From Hofstenia miamia (taxonomy: Eukaryota > Xenacoelomorpha > Acoela): a DNA stretch of 64,000 nt. This document shows positions 10,317-20,617 of this stretch, in pieces. The stretch covers positions 1,237,126 to 1,301,125 of the forward strand of contig SCFE01000045.1 in assembly GCA_004352715.1 (NCBI GenBank). The letters are read 5' to 3'. Numbering within the stretch: position 1 is the stretch's first letter; every line of letters starts with the position of its first letter. A model generated the notes under the pieces. It was given only the letters and a program-made list of their open reading frames with translations, was not told where the DNA came from and did no database searches. The translations under genes and the position numbers were made by a program.

Positions 10317-12261
10317 TGTAGTAAAAGTGGAATTTGATACAATTCTCGAATTTCAAAACTGTTGAAAAATTTATAGTTACGAAAATTTAGAAATTTATTT
10401 CTAAGAAGATAAATTTATTTTTCCGCTAAATTTAATTCGCAAGTAAATTTTATAGAAAAGAGCTTTGAAACACCGACCTTTACCAAGGATCTTAAGATAT
10501 TTACCGAAATTCAAGTACCCATTATTGAAACGAGATCCATTAACGAACACTGAAAAAGGCTTAATGGGTTGTTATAAAGAATCAAAAGATTGGCGAGAGT
10601 ACAACTACTTGAAATAGACTAGCTTGGATGTTTCTGACATTTAACTGGAAAATTTGAGGAAAGGTTAAGCTAATTTTAGATTAGAAACGTCAAGCCAAAC
10701 AAAACTCTCTTACGTCACATTGGGTATAAATATTTGACAATNTCAAATAAACTAATGTGGATGTATCTGACATTTAACTGGAAAATTTGAGAAAAAGGTT
10801 AAGCTAATTTTAGATTTGAAACGGCCAGCCAAACAAAACTCTCTTACGTCACGTTGGGTATAAATATCTGACAATATTCAGAAAAAAAGGACAACACAAT
10901 CTAACCCCACCCCTCGTCGAGAAGCTAAAGATTAGCACAATTTCCAAAGATTGCTAAATCGTATCCTGAACAAACGTTAGAAATCTTTCTACATTCGTGG
11001 TTTAATAGAAAGGTAAAGATTTTGAGCCTGATATCATAATCATTAACATTGGAGGTGTCATTTGTCAATAAACATATAGTGTATCTTAAGTTATTAAGTT
11101 AGGTAGTATTTGAAATTTGGATAAACGATTCCCCTTTTGTAAAATAAAGTAGTTACGGTTGTCTTATATTGTGATCTCTATTCACCTATATTAGAGTAAA
11201 CATTTCTAACTAAATATAGTAAATTAAGACAGCTTACCTAGGGGAATTAAGTAGTCTGTTTTATGCTTTAAGTAATTCCGTGTATGTTCAATAGCAACTG
11301 AACTATAGTTGCTAAGACACCCATAGTAATAAAAATAAGCAAGTGACTACTTTCATCCAACACTAAAGACATTGCAGAATTCATTTTGCTAGGTTTAAAC
11401 GTGTTCAGTTCCAAATACAAGTAGAGGCATTGAAAGGCCCACACTCTGTAGGGAATTTGACATTAAGTGAAGAAAGATTAAATTACTCATTTCCACTGAC
11501 AAGTTTAGGTTACTATAGAAACCTGAAAATATCGTAAAGCTAATAGTAACTTCGAGCAGTGAATTCTCTTGAAACCCGAGATAAAATTGTAACGTATTTC
11601 GTGTTGTGCTTTTATAGAGTAAATCGTCTTGCACTTAGGGTAGAGAAAGAATTCGGTTAATGATAGGCATACACTGCGATATTTTGAGTTCCCTTATAGC
11701 TGTTATTCGTAACGACAAAAGCTGTGAGTAAAGGTGAAGTTTTAAAGTGTTGCATTAATTCTCACTGCTTTAATTATTTCGCAATTCCTTACAAAAAGAA
11801 TTCGGCTGACATTTCCTCGCGCAATATAAATTATTACAGAACAGAAGTCAATTTTTATTTGATTTATTTTCGGTTCGATATTTATTTTGAAAACACGATT
11901 GTTAAAGTCAAACTTAAAATCTTTGTATAGGATAGACCTTACAGTCTCAGGGAAAAAGAGACAGTTCTAGTTACATTCTCATACTCTAGGGTGCGTTTCA
12001 ATAAAAAAATTATATTCTTTGTTTAGAGTTTGAGAGACTTGGAAAAGAAATTTCCTGTAGTCGAAACATTAACATCGACTGGCGTTCTTTTTGTTTTGAG
12101 TTTAATTATCGGACTTTTTGATATATTTTCAAAAGTCTGAGTTCAAACCATTTTTGGTACATTGAACAGTCGCGTTCTTGGGTTTGATTTTGAGACTTAA
12201 TTCCTTTTCTCGGCCACTCTCTAGGTTTTTGAGTCCCTGAGTTAAATCCATTTTCACGACA
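10317..12261 (+). repeat. 5' LTR of Ty3 element
   Basis: Starts TGTAGTAAAAG and ends TTCACGACA, matching the solo LTR at 21606-23413. It is longer than the solo LTR because a ~130-base block (TATA region) is present twice around the single n at 10742. ATAC lies directly upstream. It carries a TATA element and an AATAAA signal (11143-11148), as expected for U3/R/U5. Confidence 0.93.
10710..10732 (+). promoter_or_regulatory. LTR promoter: CRE-like site plus TATA box
   Basis: TTACGTCAC followed a few bases later by GGGTATAAATA. The same arrangement recurs at 10844-10866, 21018-21040 and 22000-22022. TATAAATA is a consensus TATA box, and TTACGTCA resembles a CRE/ATF site. Spacing and conservation suggest the U3 promoter; transcription would start about 30 bases downstream. 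Inferred from sequence only. Confidence 0.6.
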
Positions 12262-12263
12262 AT

Positions 12264-12277
12264 TGGCGACATCTTGG
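12264..12277 (+). promoter_or_regulatory. Primer-binding site
   Basis: TGGCGACATCTTGG lies two bases after the end of the 5' LTR. TGG matches a tRNA 3' CCA end, and TGGCGAC is common in Gypsy-family elements. The tRNA species was not determined. Confidence 0.65.
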
Positions 12278-12536
12278 AGATAAAATTTTGGGCAAATAAC
12301 AAGAAAATAAATTTAAAACTTGTTTGCTCGTTAAATAAATTAAGGACTTACGGAAAAGTAAAATTCGTGGGAATTTTAGATAGTTAGCTTAAAAAAAATT
12401 TTAACGTGACGAAAATTTTAAGTAGCGAAACTAGTAATCTAGTCAACAGTTATAATAAATAGATTAAACTTATAGTTAGCGAAGTAAATAATTTTTAACA
12501 CTTACGTTTTTAGGGTTTCAGTTCAGAAAAAAGAGT

Positions 12537-13319
12537 ATGGCACAGAAATTGTTGATGCCACCCGAAAAATTCTTTTTTACTGAGAATGAGAGCTTCACGG
12601 AGTGGCTCCAAAGCTTTACGGTATTATGTAAATTAAATGGTTGGGAAGACAGTGAAGTAAAGGCTGGATATATTGCTTTGATTTTAAAGGGTCATGCGAA
12701 AAGCATCTATGCAGTGTTGCTGTTGGAAGTGCGACAAGTCAGAGACGATGATGATTATGAAAGGTTAATTGAAATTCTTTCCAAGAAATTTATTTCCAAT
12801 GCACAAATAACCAGCGAAACAATACTGCGTGCCAGGAAACAACTAGACAAGGAAAGTTTGCTTGAATTCTCCAAAGAAATATTTAGATTATCAGTGAAAG
12901 CGTATCCGGAAATCCCAATCGAGATTATTAACAGTAATTTGGGGAAAAGTGTGTTCATCGAAGGGATACAAAATCCTGACATCAGGTTCCAAGTACGGAT
13001 GTCCAATCCGAAAAATTTGGAAGAAGCTTTGGCGGTAGCTATTAGTTCGGAAAGTGCTCTTAACATCGAAGGAAGGCAGCAAAAATCGACTAAAATGCAC
13101 CAAATTCTTCAAGCGGATGAAGCAACTAAACAGTGGGCGAAACTGGAAAGCCAATTAAAAGCATTGTCAGAAAAGTTCGACAAATTCGTAGAGAGAAAAA
13201 CAAGCACTGCTTCTAACAATTCAAGTTCAAATGACTGGTCGAATATAACGTGTTACAGGTGCCAGAAAAAAGGTCATTTTTCCAGATCGTGTCCACAGAG
13301 AAATATGAATTTAAACTAG
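12537..13319 (+). CDS. Ty3 gag (capsid/nucleocapsid), 260 aa
   Basis: Structural protein that would form the particle and bind the RNA. The start ATG at 12537 follows about 275 bases of leader after the LTR. The middle has the retrotransposon gag capsid pattern (EWLQSFTVLC near residue 20; SLLEFSKEIFRL near 100). A CCHC zinc knuckle (CYRCQKKGHFSRSC, about 13251-13292) lies near the C-terminus. The frame is intact. It overlaps the pol frame by about 70 bases; pol is in the -1 frame relative to gag, which suggests -1 ribosomal frameshifting within 13250-13319, although no canonical slippery heptamer in the right phase was found. Confidence 0.9.
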   Translation: MAQKLLMPPEKFFFTENESFTEWLQSFTVLCKLNGWEDSEVKAGYIALILKGHAKSIYAVLLLEVRQVRDDDDYERLIEILSKKFISNAQITSETILRARKQLDKESLLEFSKEIFRLSVKAYPEIPIEIINSNLGKSVFIEGIQNPDIRFQVRMSNPKNLEEALAVAISSESALNIEGRQQKSTKMHQILQADEATKQWAKLESQLKALSEKFDKFVERKTSTASNNSSSNDWSNITCYRCQKKGHFSRSCPQRNMNLN

Positions 13320-15404
13320 TTAACGCCGAGCAACGCTCGGCGGAAGGGACACAAATTTATTTACATAATTTAGATAAAACAATGGATTCTTTAGTGTATA
13401 TTAATTTACCAATTCAGGGGCACACAACAACAATATTAATAGACAGCAGGAGTCCAATCTCTTTAATTAATGCGACCTTTGTTCATAAACTAGGAAATGA
13501 AATACAATTTGACAATTCAATTAAGGTATTTGCAGCTAACGGACAGCCGTTAAATATTAAGGGAAAAACTAAAATCGAAATTACTTTAAATACACGAACA
13601 ATTATTGCAAGTGTGTTTGTAGTGGCAGATCTTTTAGAGACTGTCATTTTAGGTTGCGATTTATTAAGGGAATGTCAAAGTGCTATTGACTTTGGAACTA
13701 AAAGACTTTATTTTAAAAATGAGGCTAATAGTTATCCTTTTGAATATAATATTGCCGAAGAAATTGAAATTATTAACCCGGCACCAAATCAAAATAAACT
13801 GAAGGATTTTGTTAATTTTTCTTTACATTTAGATAAAGCAGAACCAGTGATGGCAAGCCAGAAGAGTGCAGAGGTGAAAAGATCTAAGAGGATGACTGAA
13901 ATTCTCAGGCAGATTAAATTCGACGAGATTGAGATTCTTCCATCTGAGAAGCCCACTTTCTTAAAACAAATTGAAAAGTTCGAAAATGTGTTCGCACTAA
14001 GTTCAGAAGAATTGGGAAGTTGCGATCTTATGCCACTCGAATTGAATACAATAGATGAACGGCCTGTAAATGTACGACCTCGGAGAGTTCCTTTAGCGTT
14101 CCAAAATGAACTTAGACAACAAATTAATTCAATGCTACAGTTAGGAGTGATTTCGACCTCAAACAGCTCGTGGAATTCACTGGTCATACTAGTATGAAAG
14201 AAAGACAACAAACTAAGAGTCTGCATTGATTATAGAAAAACCGTGAATGCCAAATTGGTGAGTGTAAGTGCGTACCCGCTTCCTAGTATAGAGAATATAC
14301 TTGATTGTATTCAGGGTTCTAGATATTTCATTTCCTTAGATTTAGTAAGTGGTTATCATCAAATGAAAATTAAGGAGTGTGACGTACATAAGACGGCTTT
14401 CTCAGTTCCTTCAGGCCATTTTCATTTTAATGTTTTGCCTTTCGGTATTTCGAGTGGGCCTTCACAATTTCAAAGACTAATGGATTTTGTTTTAGGAGAA
14501 TTATTGTTTAAAGCGTGCCTCGTTTATTTGGACGATATTTTGGTAATAGGAAAAACATTTGACCAAACACTTGAAAACTTTGGAAAGGTAGCCACGGTAC
14601 TTAGAAATGCGGGATTGAAATTGTGTGCTAAGAAATGCGTTTTTTTCAAGAAGGAATTAAAATTTCTGGGCCATAAAATTTCTAAGAGAGGGCTAGAGTG
14701 TGATGATGAGAAAATAGAGGCAGTAAAACTTTTACAACCTCCGTCAAATTTAACACAACTACGCAGCTTCTTAGGATTAACTGGGTATTATAGAAGATTT
14801 GTGGAAGGTTATGCAGAGTTAGCTTACCCTTTGACTAAATTGTTACGAAAAAATTGTCCATTTGACTGGGAAGATGACCAGCAACAGGCTTTTGAAAAGT
14901 TAAAACAAAAATTAATTACTGCACCTATTTTAGACTATCCCGATGTAACAAAGGAATTTATCTTATCCACAGATGCAAGTGGGGCAGCTTTGGGCGCGGT
15001 TTTAGCTCAAAGGGGTGAAAATGGGGAAACAGTGGTTGCGTATGCGAGTCGTGCTTTGCAAGGGTCTGAATTAAACTATTCCATGACAAAGAAGGAATTA
15101 TTGGGTGTGGTCTGGGCAGTTCGAAAATTTAAACATTATTTATATGGTAGGAAGTTTACAGTAATCACGGACCATGCTAGTTTAAAATGGCTTAGAAATT
15201 TTAGGGAAATCAGCGGTCAATTATACAGGTGGCTTGCATTTTTGGCAGAATTTGATTTCAACATAGTACATAAACCTGGAGCTAAACATCAAAATGCTGA
15301 CGCATTAAGCAGATTGGACCTGGTAACTCTTAGAGAGCCAGACAAAGGAATAGATGATCCTAGGGACTTGCTAACATTCTCCATAAAATTGGGTTGTGAG
15401 GAGA
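13250..15404 (+). pseudogene. Ty3 pol: protease, reverse transcriptase, RNase H (interrupted)
   Basis: Polyprotein for copying the element RNA into DNA. The aspartic protease region has LIDSRSPISLI at about 13438, where DSG or DTG is usual, so the third active-site residue is Arg, not Gly. The RT has FISLDLVSGYHQ (motif A), LPFGISSGPSQF (motif B) and YLDD (14525-14536). RNase H shows STDAS, KKELLGVVWAV and ITDHASLKWL. A TGA at 14195-14197 splits the frame just before KKDNKLRVCIDYRK, where Arg (CGA) is likely. The same TGA is present in the fragment at 2584. Sequence is lost at the n at 15405, and no integrase domain (HHCC zinc site, DDE core) follows. Confidence 0.92.
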
Positions 15405-15405
15405 N
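15405..15405. other. Single-n join replacing the integrase
   Basis: Before the n is the end of RNase H and connection sequence; after it is an acidic, proline-rich pol tail. In Ty3 elements about 1-1.3 kb of integrase lies here. The missing block marks a collapsed or mis-joined repeat. Confidence 0.7.
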
Positions 15406-15423
15406 GAATTAGTCAACGATGAG

Positions 15424-15687
15424 TTGGAAGAATTGGAAAAGGAAATTCCAGAGGAAGAGGAAAACGGAGATGAACTAACATTGTGTCAACAAGTTGATAT
15501 CCCCATAGTCGAATCCAACACCGAGAATCAGCCAGAGGAACAGGTACCTGGTCCGGAGCCGGAGCAAATTTGGGTAAGAAGAGAAGACAATGAAAATGTT
15601 CCTGACAGACCTGGTCAACAGGAGAGATATCCTGCTCGCCAAAGAAAAGTCCCCGAGAGATATGGCCCCGTGTTAGCGTGGGTATAA
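15424..15687 (+). CDS. C-terminal tail of Ty3 pol (integrase end), fragment
   Basis: 87 codons, acidic and Pro-rich at first (EELEKEIPEEEENGDE), then basic, ending RYPARQRKVPERYGPVLAWV. The RYPxRxRxxPxRYG type of ending is common at the very C-terminus of Ty3/Gypsy integrases. The real start is missing at the n at 15405. Near-copies of its second half recur at 15871-16012 and 16216-16338. Confidence 0.7.
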   Translation: MEELEKEIPEEEENGDELTLCQQVDIPIVESNTENQPEEQVPGPEPEQIWVRREDNENVPDRPGQQERYPARQRKVPERYGPVLAWV

Positions 15688-15870
15688 CTTCACAAAAAGG
15701 GAAAGTGTAAAATGCATGACGAATTTGAGAAATTCATAGTGTATTAGAAATTAATTGTCTTTATAAACATATTTAGTTTTTTTTAGGTGTTGTAATTAAT
15801 GTAACTGCATGAAAACTAGTAATTGTTTTTAGGAAATGAGAACATTCATGCATCCTGAATATTATTACGN

Positions 15871-16214
15871 ACCCAGTCCTGAGCCAGAGCAAATCTGGGT
15901 AAGAAGAGAAGATAATGAAAATGTTCCTGACAGACCTGGTCAAGAGGATAGATATCCTGTTCGCCAAAGAAAAGTCCCCGACAGATATGGTCCCGTGTTA
16001 GCATGGGTATAACTTCACAAAAAGGGAAAGTGTAAAATGCATGACGAATTTAAGAAATTTATAGTGTATTAGAAATTAATTGTTTTTATAAAAATGTTTA
16101 GATAACAACCAAAGTTCACAATTGGAGAAGAATAGAAGATGTTTTAGATGGTGGACTTATAGATTAAAGAAGACTATTTATATTCATTCCCATTTGTATT
16201 TAAGAAACAATAAA
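15871..16214 (+). repeat. Second copy of pol tail and 3' flank
   Basis: Repeats the end of the pol tail (EQIWVRREDNENVPDRPGQ in this copy) and the following non-coding bases, with some substitutions (for example GQED for GQQE). It is bounded by single n at 15870 and 16215, so it may be a diverged allele or another element copy placed in tandem by the assembler. Confidence 0.75.
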
Positions 16215-16215
16215 N

Positions 16216-16535
16216 CAAATTTGGGTAAGAAGAGAAGATAATGAAAATGTTCCTGACAGACCTGGTCAACAGGAGAGATATCCTGCTCGCCAAAGAAAAG
16301 TCCCCGAGAGATATGGCCCCGTGTTAGCGTGGGTATAACTTCACAAAAAGGGAAAGTGTAAAATGCATGACGAATTTGAGAAATTTATAGTGTATTAGAA
16401 ATTAATTGTCTTTATAAAAATGTTTAGATAACAACCAAAGTTCACAATTGGAGAAGAATAGTAGAGGTTTTAGATTGGGGACTTATAGATTAAAGAAGAC
16501 TATTTATATTCATTCCCATTTGTATTTAAGAAAAA
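16216..16535 (+). repeat. Third copy of pol tail and 3' flank
   Basis: Again repeats the pol tail coding end and the downstream non-coding sequence (compare 15565-15780 and 15885-16200). It continues without a break into the accessory ORF region and is probably the one that truly belongs there. Confidence 0.75.
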
Positions 16536-16608
16536 AAAAAATATTTAGTTTTTTTTTAGGTGTTGTAATTAATGTAACTGCATGAAAACTAGTAATTGTT
16601 TTTAGGAA

Positions 16609-16839
16609 ATGAGAACATTCATGCATCCTGAATATTATTACGTAAGAAAATCCAGCAAATTTGGGAAGGAAGAGTGGATGGTGACAAGTTACATCACGGC
16701 CATGGAAAGGTTTAGGGTGGCGAGTGCGCACACTGCACACCGCAGGCAACAGAAGAAACATAAATTGCGGAGAAAAACGATAATCTCCACCCTAGAACAT
16801 AAACGATTTATTGCTATAAATTTAATAATAAAGGAATAA
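16609..16839 (+). CDS. Small basic ORF between pol and the downstream genes
   Basis: 76 codons, starting MRTFMHPEYYYVRKSSK, with a strongly basic run HRRQQKKHKLRRK near residue 45. ATG lies four bases after a splice-acceptor-like tract (TAATTGTTTTTAG), and the same tract and start also occur at 15825-15845. No family recognised. The basic stretch could be a nuclear or RNA-binding signal, and the ORF could be a leader exon or an accessory protein, but this is inference. Confidence 0.4.
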   Translation: MRTFMHPEYYYVRKSSKFGKEEWMVTSYITAMERFRVASAHTAHRRQQKKHKLRRKTIISTLEHKRFIAINLIIKE

Positions 16840-17320
16840 CTGTTTGTTTAGAATTAATAGTTTCCTTATGAATTAAATGCCAGTTAGGTATAGAAAAGTC
16901 TTATAGATATGACTTAGACCCATTTACTTAACTGTACTGGAAAATCTATATGTAAACTCATCGTTAAACTATCAGTAGTATACATTTACAAAGAATAGGG
17001 TAAATTTTAATTACTGTACCAGACCTAGACCAAAAACTTAACCTTGTATCGAACAATTAGTACAGGGGAAGTTAAGGTGCGGTTTTAAGGCATTAAAAAT
17101 TAGTAGCCAAAGTTTTAGGTAATGGCTAATTATCAGTAGTAAACAGTTAATAATAAGTCCCGATTACAGTCGGACCTCGCTTCGGAAAAGAAAAAAAAAA
17201 AATTTTTTATTAGGTTTCGAAGCTGTACTCATTATAGTAGTTTTCAAATTTATTTTAATTGAATCAAAGGTTTCGTTAGAAATGTGAATTAAGTATTTAA
17301 ACAGTGATTTATTTAGTTAG
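16840..17320 (+). other. Spacer inside the Ty3 element
   Basis: Non-coding AT-rich stretch with a poly-purine/A run at 17185-17200. It ends in a T-rich tract with AG (TTTATTTAGTTAG) directly before the next ATG at 17321, which could act as a splice acceptor for a subgenomic mRNA. Confidence 0.45.
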
Positions 17321-18259
17321 ATGCCAGGCAGAGTGTCTAAAAAGAAGTATCGAACCAAATGGAGGCGAAGCAACGGCGTAAGGACCGTCACCTTATACTA
17401 CCCTACGTTAAGACCGTTTCCAGAAGAATCGCCATGCCCAGTTACGGAAAGGTTCGTAGAAAATGATGGTGGTCCGGAATTTCATGAAAACGAAGAGATT
17501 ATGGAGATCCTGGAGATCCTAGGAGGCCACCAAAATAATGAGCATTGGTATTTGGAATTTGAGGCTAAATTATCTAGACCAAAAACCATCACTCAAAAAT
17601 ACATACGGGCCGTTCAGAGCAGATCATGGGAAAGTGAAAGTTTGGTGGCATTAGATTTGGAGTTTATTGGAGCCATGGTGCGGCCTAGGGAAATCCCGCA
17701 ACCCATGATCGAAGTGGCTAGAAGGCAAATTGAACAAGTTAATATAACCTGCAGTAGAGTGGTGATGGTCCCTCTAGATTGTTCGATCTATAATGGTGCA
17801 ACTTCGCTGAAGTACCTTCTGAAGCCACCATTGGCAGTTAATTATCCGATGTCCACTCTCCATTATCATGATCTAGAGGGTAGAAACATATACTGGAAGG
17901 CCAGAAAACAATTTNNNNNNNNNNNNNNNNNNNNNNNNNNNNNNNNNNNNNNNNNNNNNNNNNNNNNNAACATATACTGGAAGGCCAGAAAACAATTTGA
18001 AATAACGGATAATCTTTTATATTGCAGGAATATGGAACAATTACAGGAGCAGATAAATATTCAAAGAATGCAGGAGTTTTTGGAGTTTGTGGAAAGGGAA
18101 CATCCTGCTTTAATGTTCCTGAATGGTACCAATGCTCAGGCTGAATTTTTAAATTCTAACCAACGGCCCGAACAAATTTATGAGAAGTTAATTCAAATGG
18201 AAGCTACAGGAATAATATTATTCAATGGCACAAGACTGTCCAATGCTGGGTTTGCATAA
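17321..18259 (+). CDS. Unrecognised ORF of the Ty3 element, with assembly gap
   Basis: 312 codons including 18 unknown residues at a 54-N gap (17915-17968). The 30 bases on each side of the gap (ending KARKQF) are identical, so the gap is an assembly duplication and the true protein is shorter. The N-terminus is very basic (VSKKKYRTKWRR) with no signal peptide. The middle has ALDLEFIGAMVRP and SRVVMVPLDCS; the C-terminal part has two NGT sites and MEQLQEQINIQRMQEFLEF, helical in pattern. It sits between pol and the envelope-like gene. Function unknown: it may be the N-terminal half of the envelope protein or a separate accessory product. I cannot choose. Confidence 0.6.
   Translation: MPGRVSKKKYRTKWRRSNGVRTVTLYYPTLRPFPEESPCPVTERFVENDGGPEFHENEEIMEILEILGGHQNNEHWYLEFEAKLSRPKTITQKYIRAVQSRSWESESLVALDLEFIGAMVRPREIPQPMIEVARRQIEQVNITCSRVVMVPLDCSIYNGATSLKYLLKPPLAVNYPMSTLHYHDLEGRNIYWKARKQFXXXXXXXXXXXXXXXXXXNIYWKARKQFEITDNLLYCRNMEQLQEQINIQRMQEFLEFVEREHPALMFLNGTNAQAEFLNSNQRPEQIYEKLIQMEATGIILFNGTRLSNAGFA
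17915..17968. other. Assembly gap (54 N) with duplicated edges
   Basis: The same 30 bases (coding NIYWKARKQF) end the left flank and begin the right flank. Confidence 0.97.
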
Positions 18260-18307
18260 TTGGGGAATTCCTGTATACGATCTTGCTAATAGGATGGAAC
18301 AAAGATC

Positions 18308-20485
18308 ATGGTCCTATTGAATATACAACAGCCTCAGGAGATCAAAGAAGAACAATTACTAGAAGCCGCGATTCAGGAGATGCCTTCCTTCTCATTAACA
18401 TCNNNNNNNNNNNNNNNNNNNNNNNNNNNNNNNNNNNNNNNNNNNNNNNNNNNGGGTTGGTGCGTTGATTGCAGAACCTATTAAATGTTGGCTTAGGAAA
18501 TGTGAGCAAACTGAACATTTGAAAGAAAAAGTACATGAAATTTTAGAAGGAACAAATCAACATACCGAAGACATACATCTTCTCACTACGCAAACTGATG
18601 AAAAATTTGTGCTGGTAGCAACAGAATTAAAGAAATTGTGGGAAGAAAAGAAAAAAATTTTAGATACTTTACACGAATTGCAGGAGTCAATGCCAAATGT
18701 AGCTAGGTTTTACTGTGAATACATCAAATTATTTTTAGTAGAAACGAATTGGACTGCTCATTTAGGGGCGAAGTTTGCAAGCTTAAAATCATTTAGAATA
18801 GGTCTTCGGAGTTATACAGCACTGCTACTCCAGGTGATACCGTCTTTGACGGAAGGTTACCTACCACCTAGTTTAGTCTCTCCAAAAGATCTCAAGAAGT
18901 TAGTCGCGGTACTAGCTAGCGAGGAAATTCAGCATGAAACTCGTTTAAGTCCTACATTATCGACTAAAAGAATTCTAGTGTATTATCAATCCAAACTAGT
19001 AGATGCTGTGTATGTCACACCTTATGGACTTCATGTTAGAATGGGAATCCCATTCAACTCAATGAGTCAACAGTTTTATGTTTATCATGCGACATCACTC
19101 CTGATGGCATCAACTGATGGGGAGTTATTTACAACCTGGATACTAGAGACACCATACTTAGCTGTAAGTCGAGATAATTCTATGTTCACAGAATTGGATT
19201 CTGAAACATTAAAATTTTGCAAAGGTGGATCATTAAGAATCTGTGAGCGAGGGTTTCCCACGTATCGGAACAAAGCCAGTTCTTGTCTAGTATCACTGTT
19301 CTTTGGTTTAGAAACTCAAATTTTTGAATTATGTAAAACAAAGGTGATATCACACATTCTAGCAGAAAATGCCAAGAATTTAGGTTATGGCCGTTGGCTT
19401 TTCGTTTCGCCGCCGAGTACAAAATTTTTGACAAATAATAGTATAGAAAAGAAATATATGCCTAATAAGATACCTGCTTGCCAAGCGTGTGTTATAAGGT
19501 TAGGATGTGGACAAATTTTGGAAGGACGAAGCGTGATGCTAAAACCAGATCTTATGACATGCAGAGAAGGTTATAAAAGAATTGATGTTATGATATCTAG
19601 ACCGTTAAGAGATGCATTTCCAGCATTACAAGAACAACCTTATCTGTCTTCAGCAGAAGCACACCAAAACTTGATTCAAGAGGTTCAAGTACATCTCAAA
19701 GCCAATAACAGATTAAGTCCAGACTCAGTTGAAGAGTGGAGGAAAATCGCAAAGCCCCTTGGTGATCATCTGGCTAAGGCAAAGATAATTTCTTCAAAGG
19801 ACTTACAAGAATTTACACCTTGGAAAATTTCAATTCTTTTGCCATTTATAATGATTGGAATAGGAGCAATTTCAGCGCTGTCATTAGCATTCTGTATAAG
19901 AAAGAAGTTACGTGCTATGTTACATAATCCTCTCCNTTACAAGAACAACCTTATCTGTCTTCGGCAGAAGCACACCAAAACTTGATTCAGGAGGTGCAAG
20001 TACATCTTAAAGCCAATAACAGATTAAGTCCAGACTCAGTTGAAGAGTGGAAGAAAATAGCAAAGCCCCTTGGTGATCGTCTGGCTAAGGCAAAGATAAT
20101 TTCCTCAAAGGACTTACAAGAATTTACACCTTGGAAAATTTCAATTCTTTTGCCCTTTATAACAACTGAAATAGGAGCAATTTCAGCGTTGTCATTAGCG
20201 TTCTGCATAAGAAAGAAGTTACGTGCTATGTTACATAATCCTCTCCGACATCTTTACGGGTTTAAAGGAGAATCAAAAATCGTAGTAGTGACAAATGACA
20301 AAGATCTTAGTCTTTGGAAAGGGATGGGAAATCATGATAAACTTTGTGTAATTAAAGAAGACGATATAGGGATAAGGAGTGCTCCTAGGCAGGACAGTCC
20401 TATAATTCGACATACTATGACAACATTTGCACCAAGTCTTCCACCAGTCCATTACCCTAACCTAAATCAAGTGACCCAAGCGTAA
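18308..20485 (+). CDS. Envelope-like transmembrane protein (ORF downstream of pol), composite
   Basis: Candidate surface fusion protein of the Ty3 element. A possible start is 18308, in frame with glutamine-rich codons up to the 51-N gap at 18403-18453. After the gap come a short Gly/Ala/hydrophobic stretch, a heptad-like coiled coil (ILEGTNQHTEDIHLL and following, about 60 residues), a long ectodomain with several Cys near 19470-19560, one C-terminal membrane segment (WKISILLPFIMIGIGAISAL, about 19820-19880) followed by basic residues, and a tail ending at 20485. Coiled coil plus a single C-terminal anchor is the layout of errantivirus/baculovirus F-like envelopes; I infer this class from layout, not from homology. 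About 310 bases (19627-19935) are repeated at 19937-20247 around the n at 19936, so the anchor region appears twice. The frame as assembled is not a real single protein. Confidence 0.65.
18403..18453. other. Assembly gap (51 N)
   Basis: N-run inside the envelope-like region. The reading frame before it (mod-3 phase 2) differs from the one after it (phase 0), so its true length is not given by the N count. Confidence 0.97.
19937..20247 (+). repeat. Direct duplication of the envelope anchor region
   Basis: A repeat of 19627-19935 with a few substitutions (for example codons for EWRK versus EWKK, and IMIG versus TTEI in the anchor). The single n between them points to two element copies laid end to end by the assembler. 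Confidence 0.85.
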
Positions 20486-20605
20486 GAAGAATGATGGAAT
20501 ATTTTGATGCATGATACATTGGTGGTATTTATTATATAGAGGACTTTTATGATGTGATATTGGTAAGATTTGCATAGAATTTCTTAAAATTCATAAGTCA
20601 AATCT

Positions 20606-20617
20606 GGCAGTGGCGAA
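20606..20617 (+). promoter_or_regulatory. Polypurine-tract-like site before the 3' LTR
   Basis: GGCAGTGGCGAA, mostly purine, lies immediately before the TG of the 3' LTR, the position of the plus-strand primer in LTR elements. It is interrupted by pyrimidines, so the call is by position. Confidence 0.5.

Noticed and set aside
12755-13154. Minus-strand ORFs of 87-103 codons
   Set aside because: They are antisense shadows of gag.
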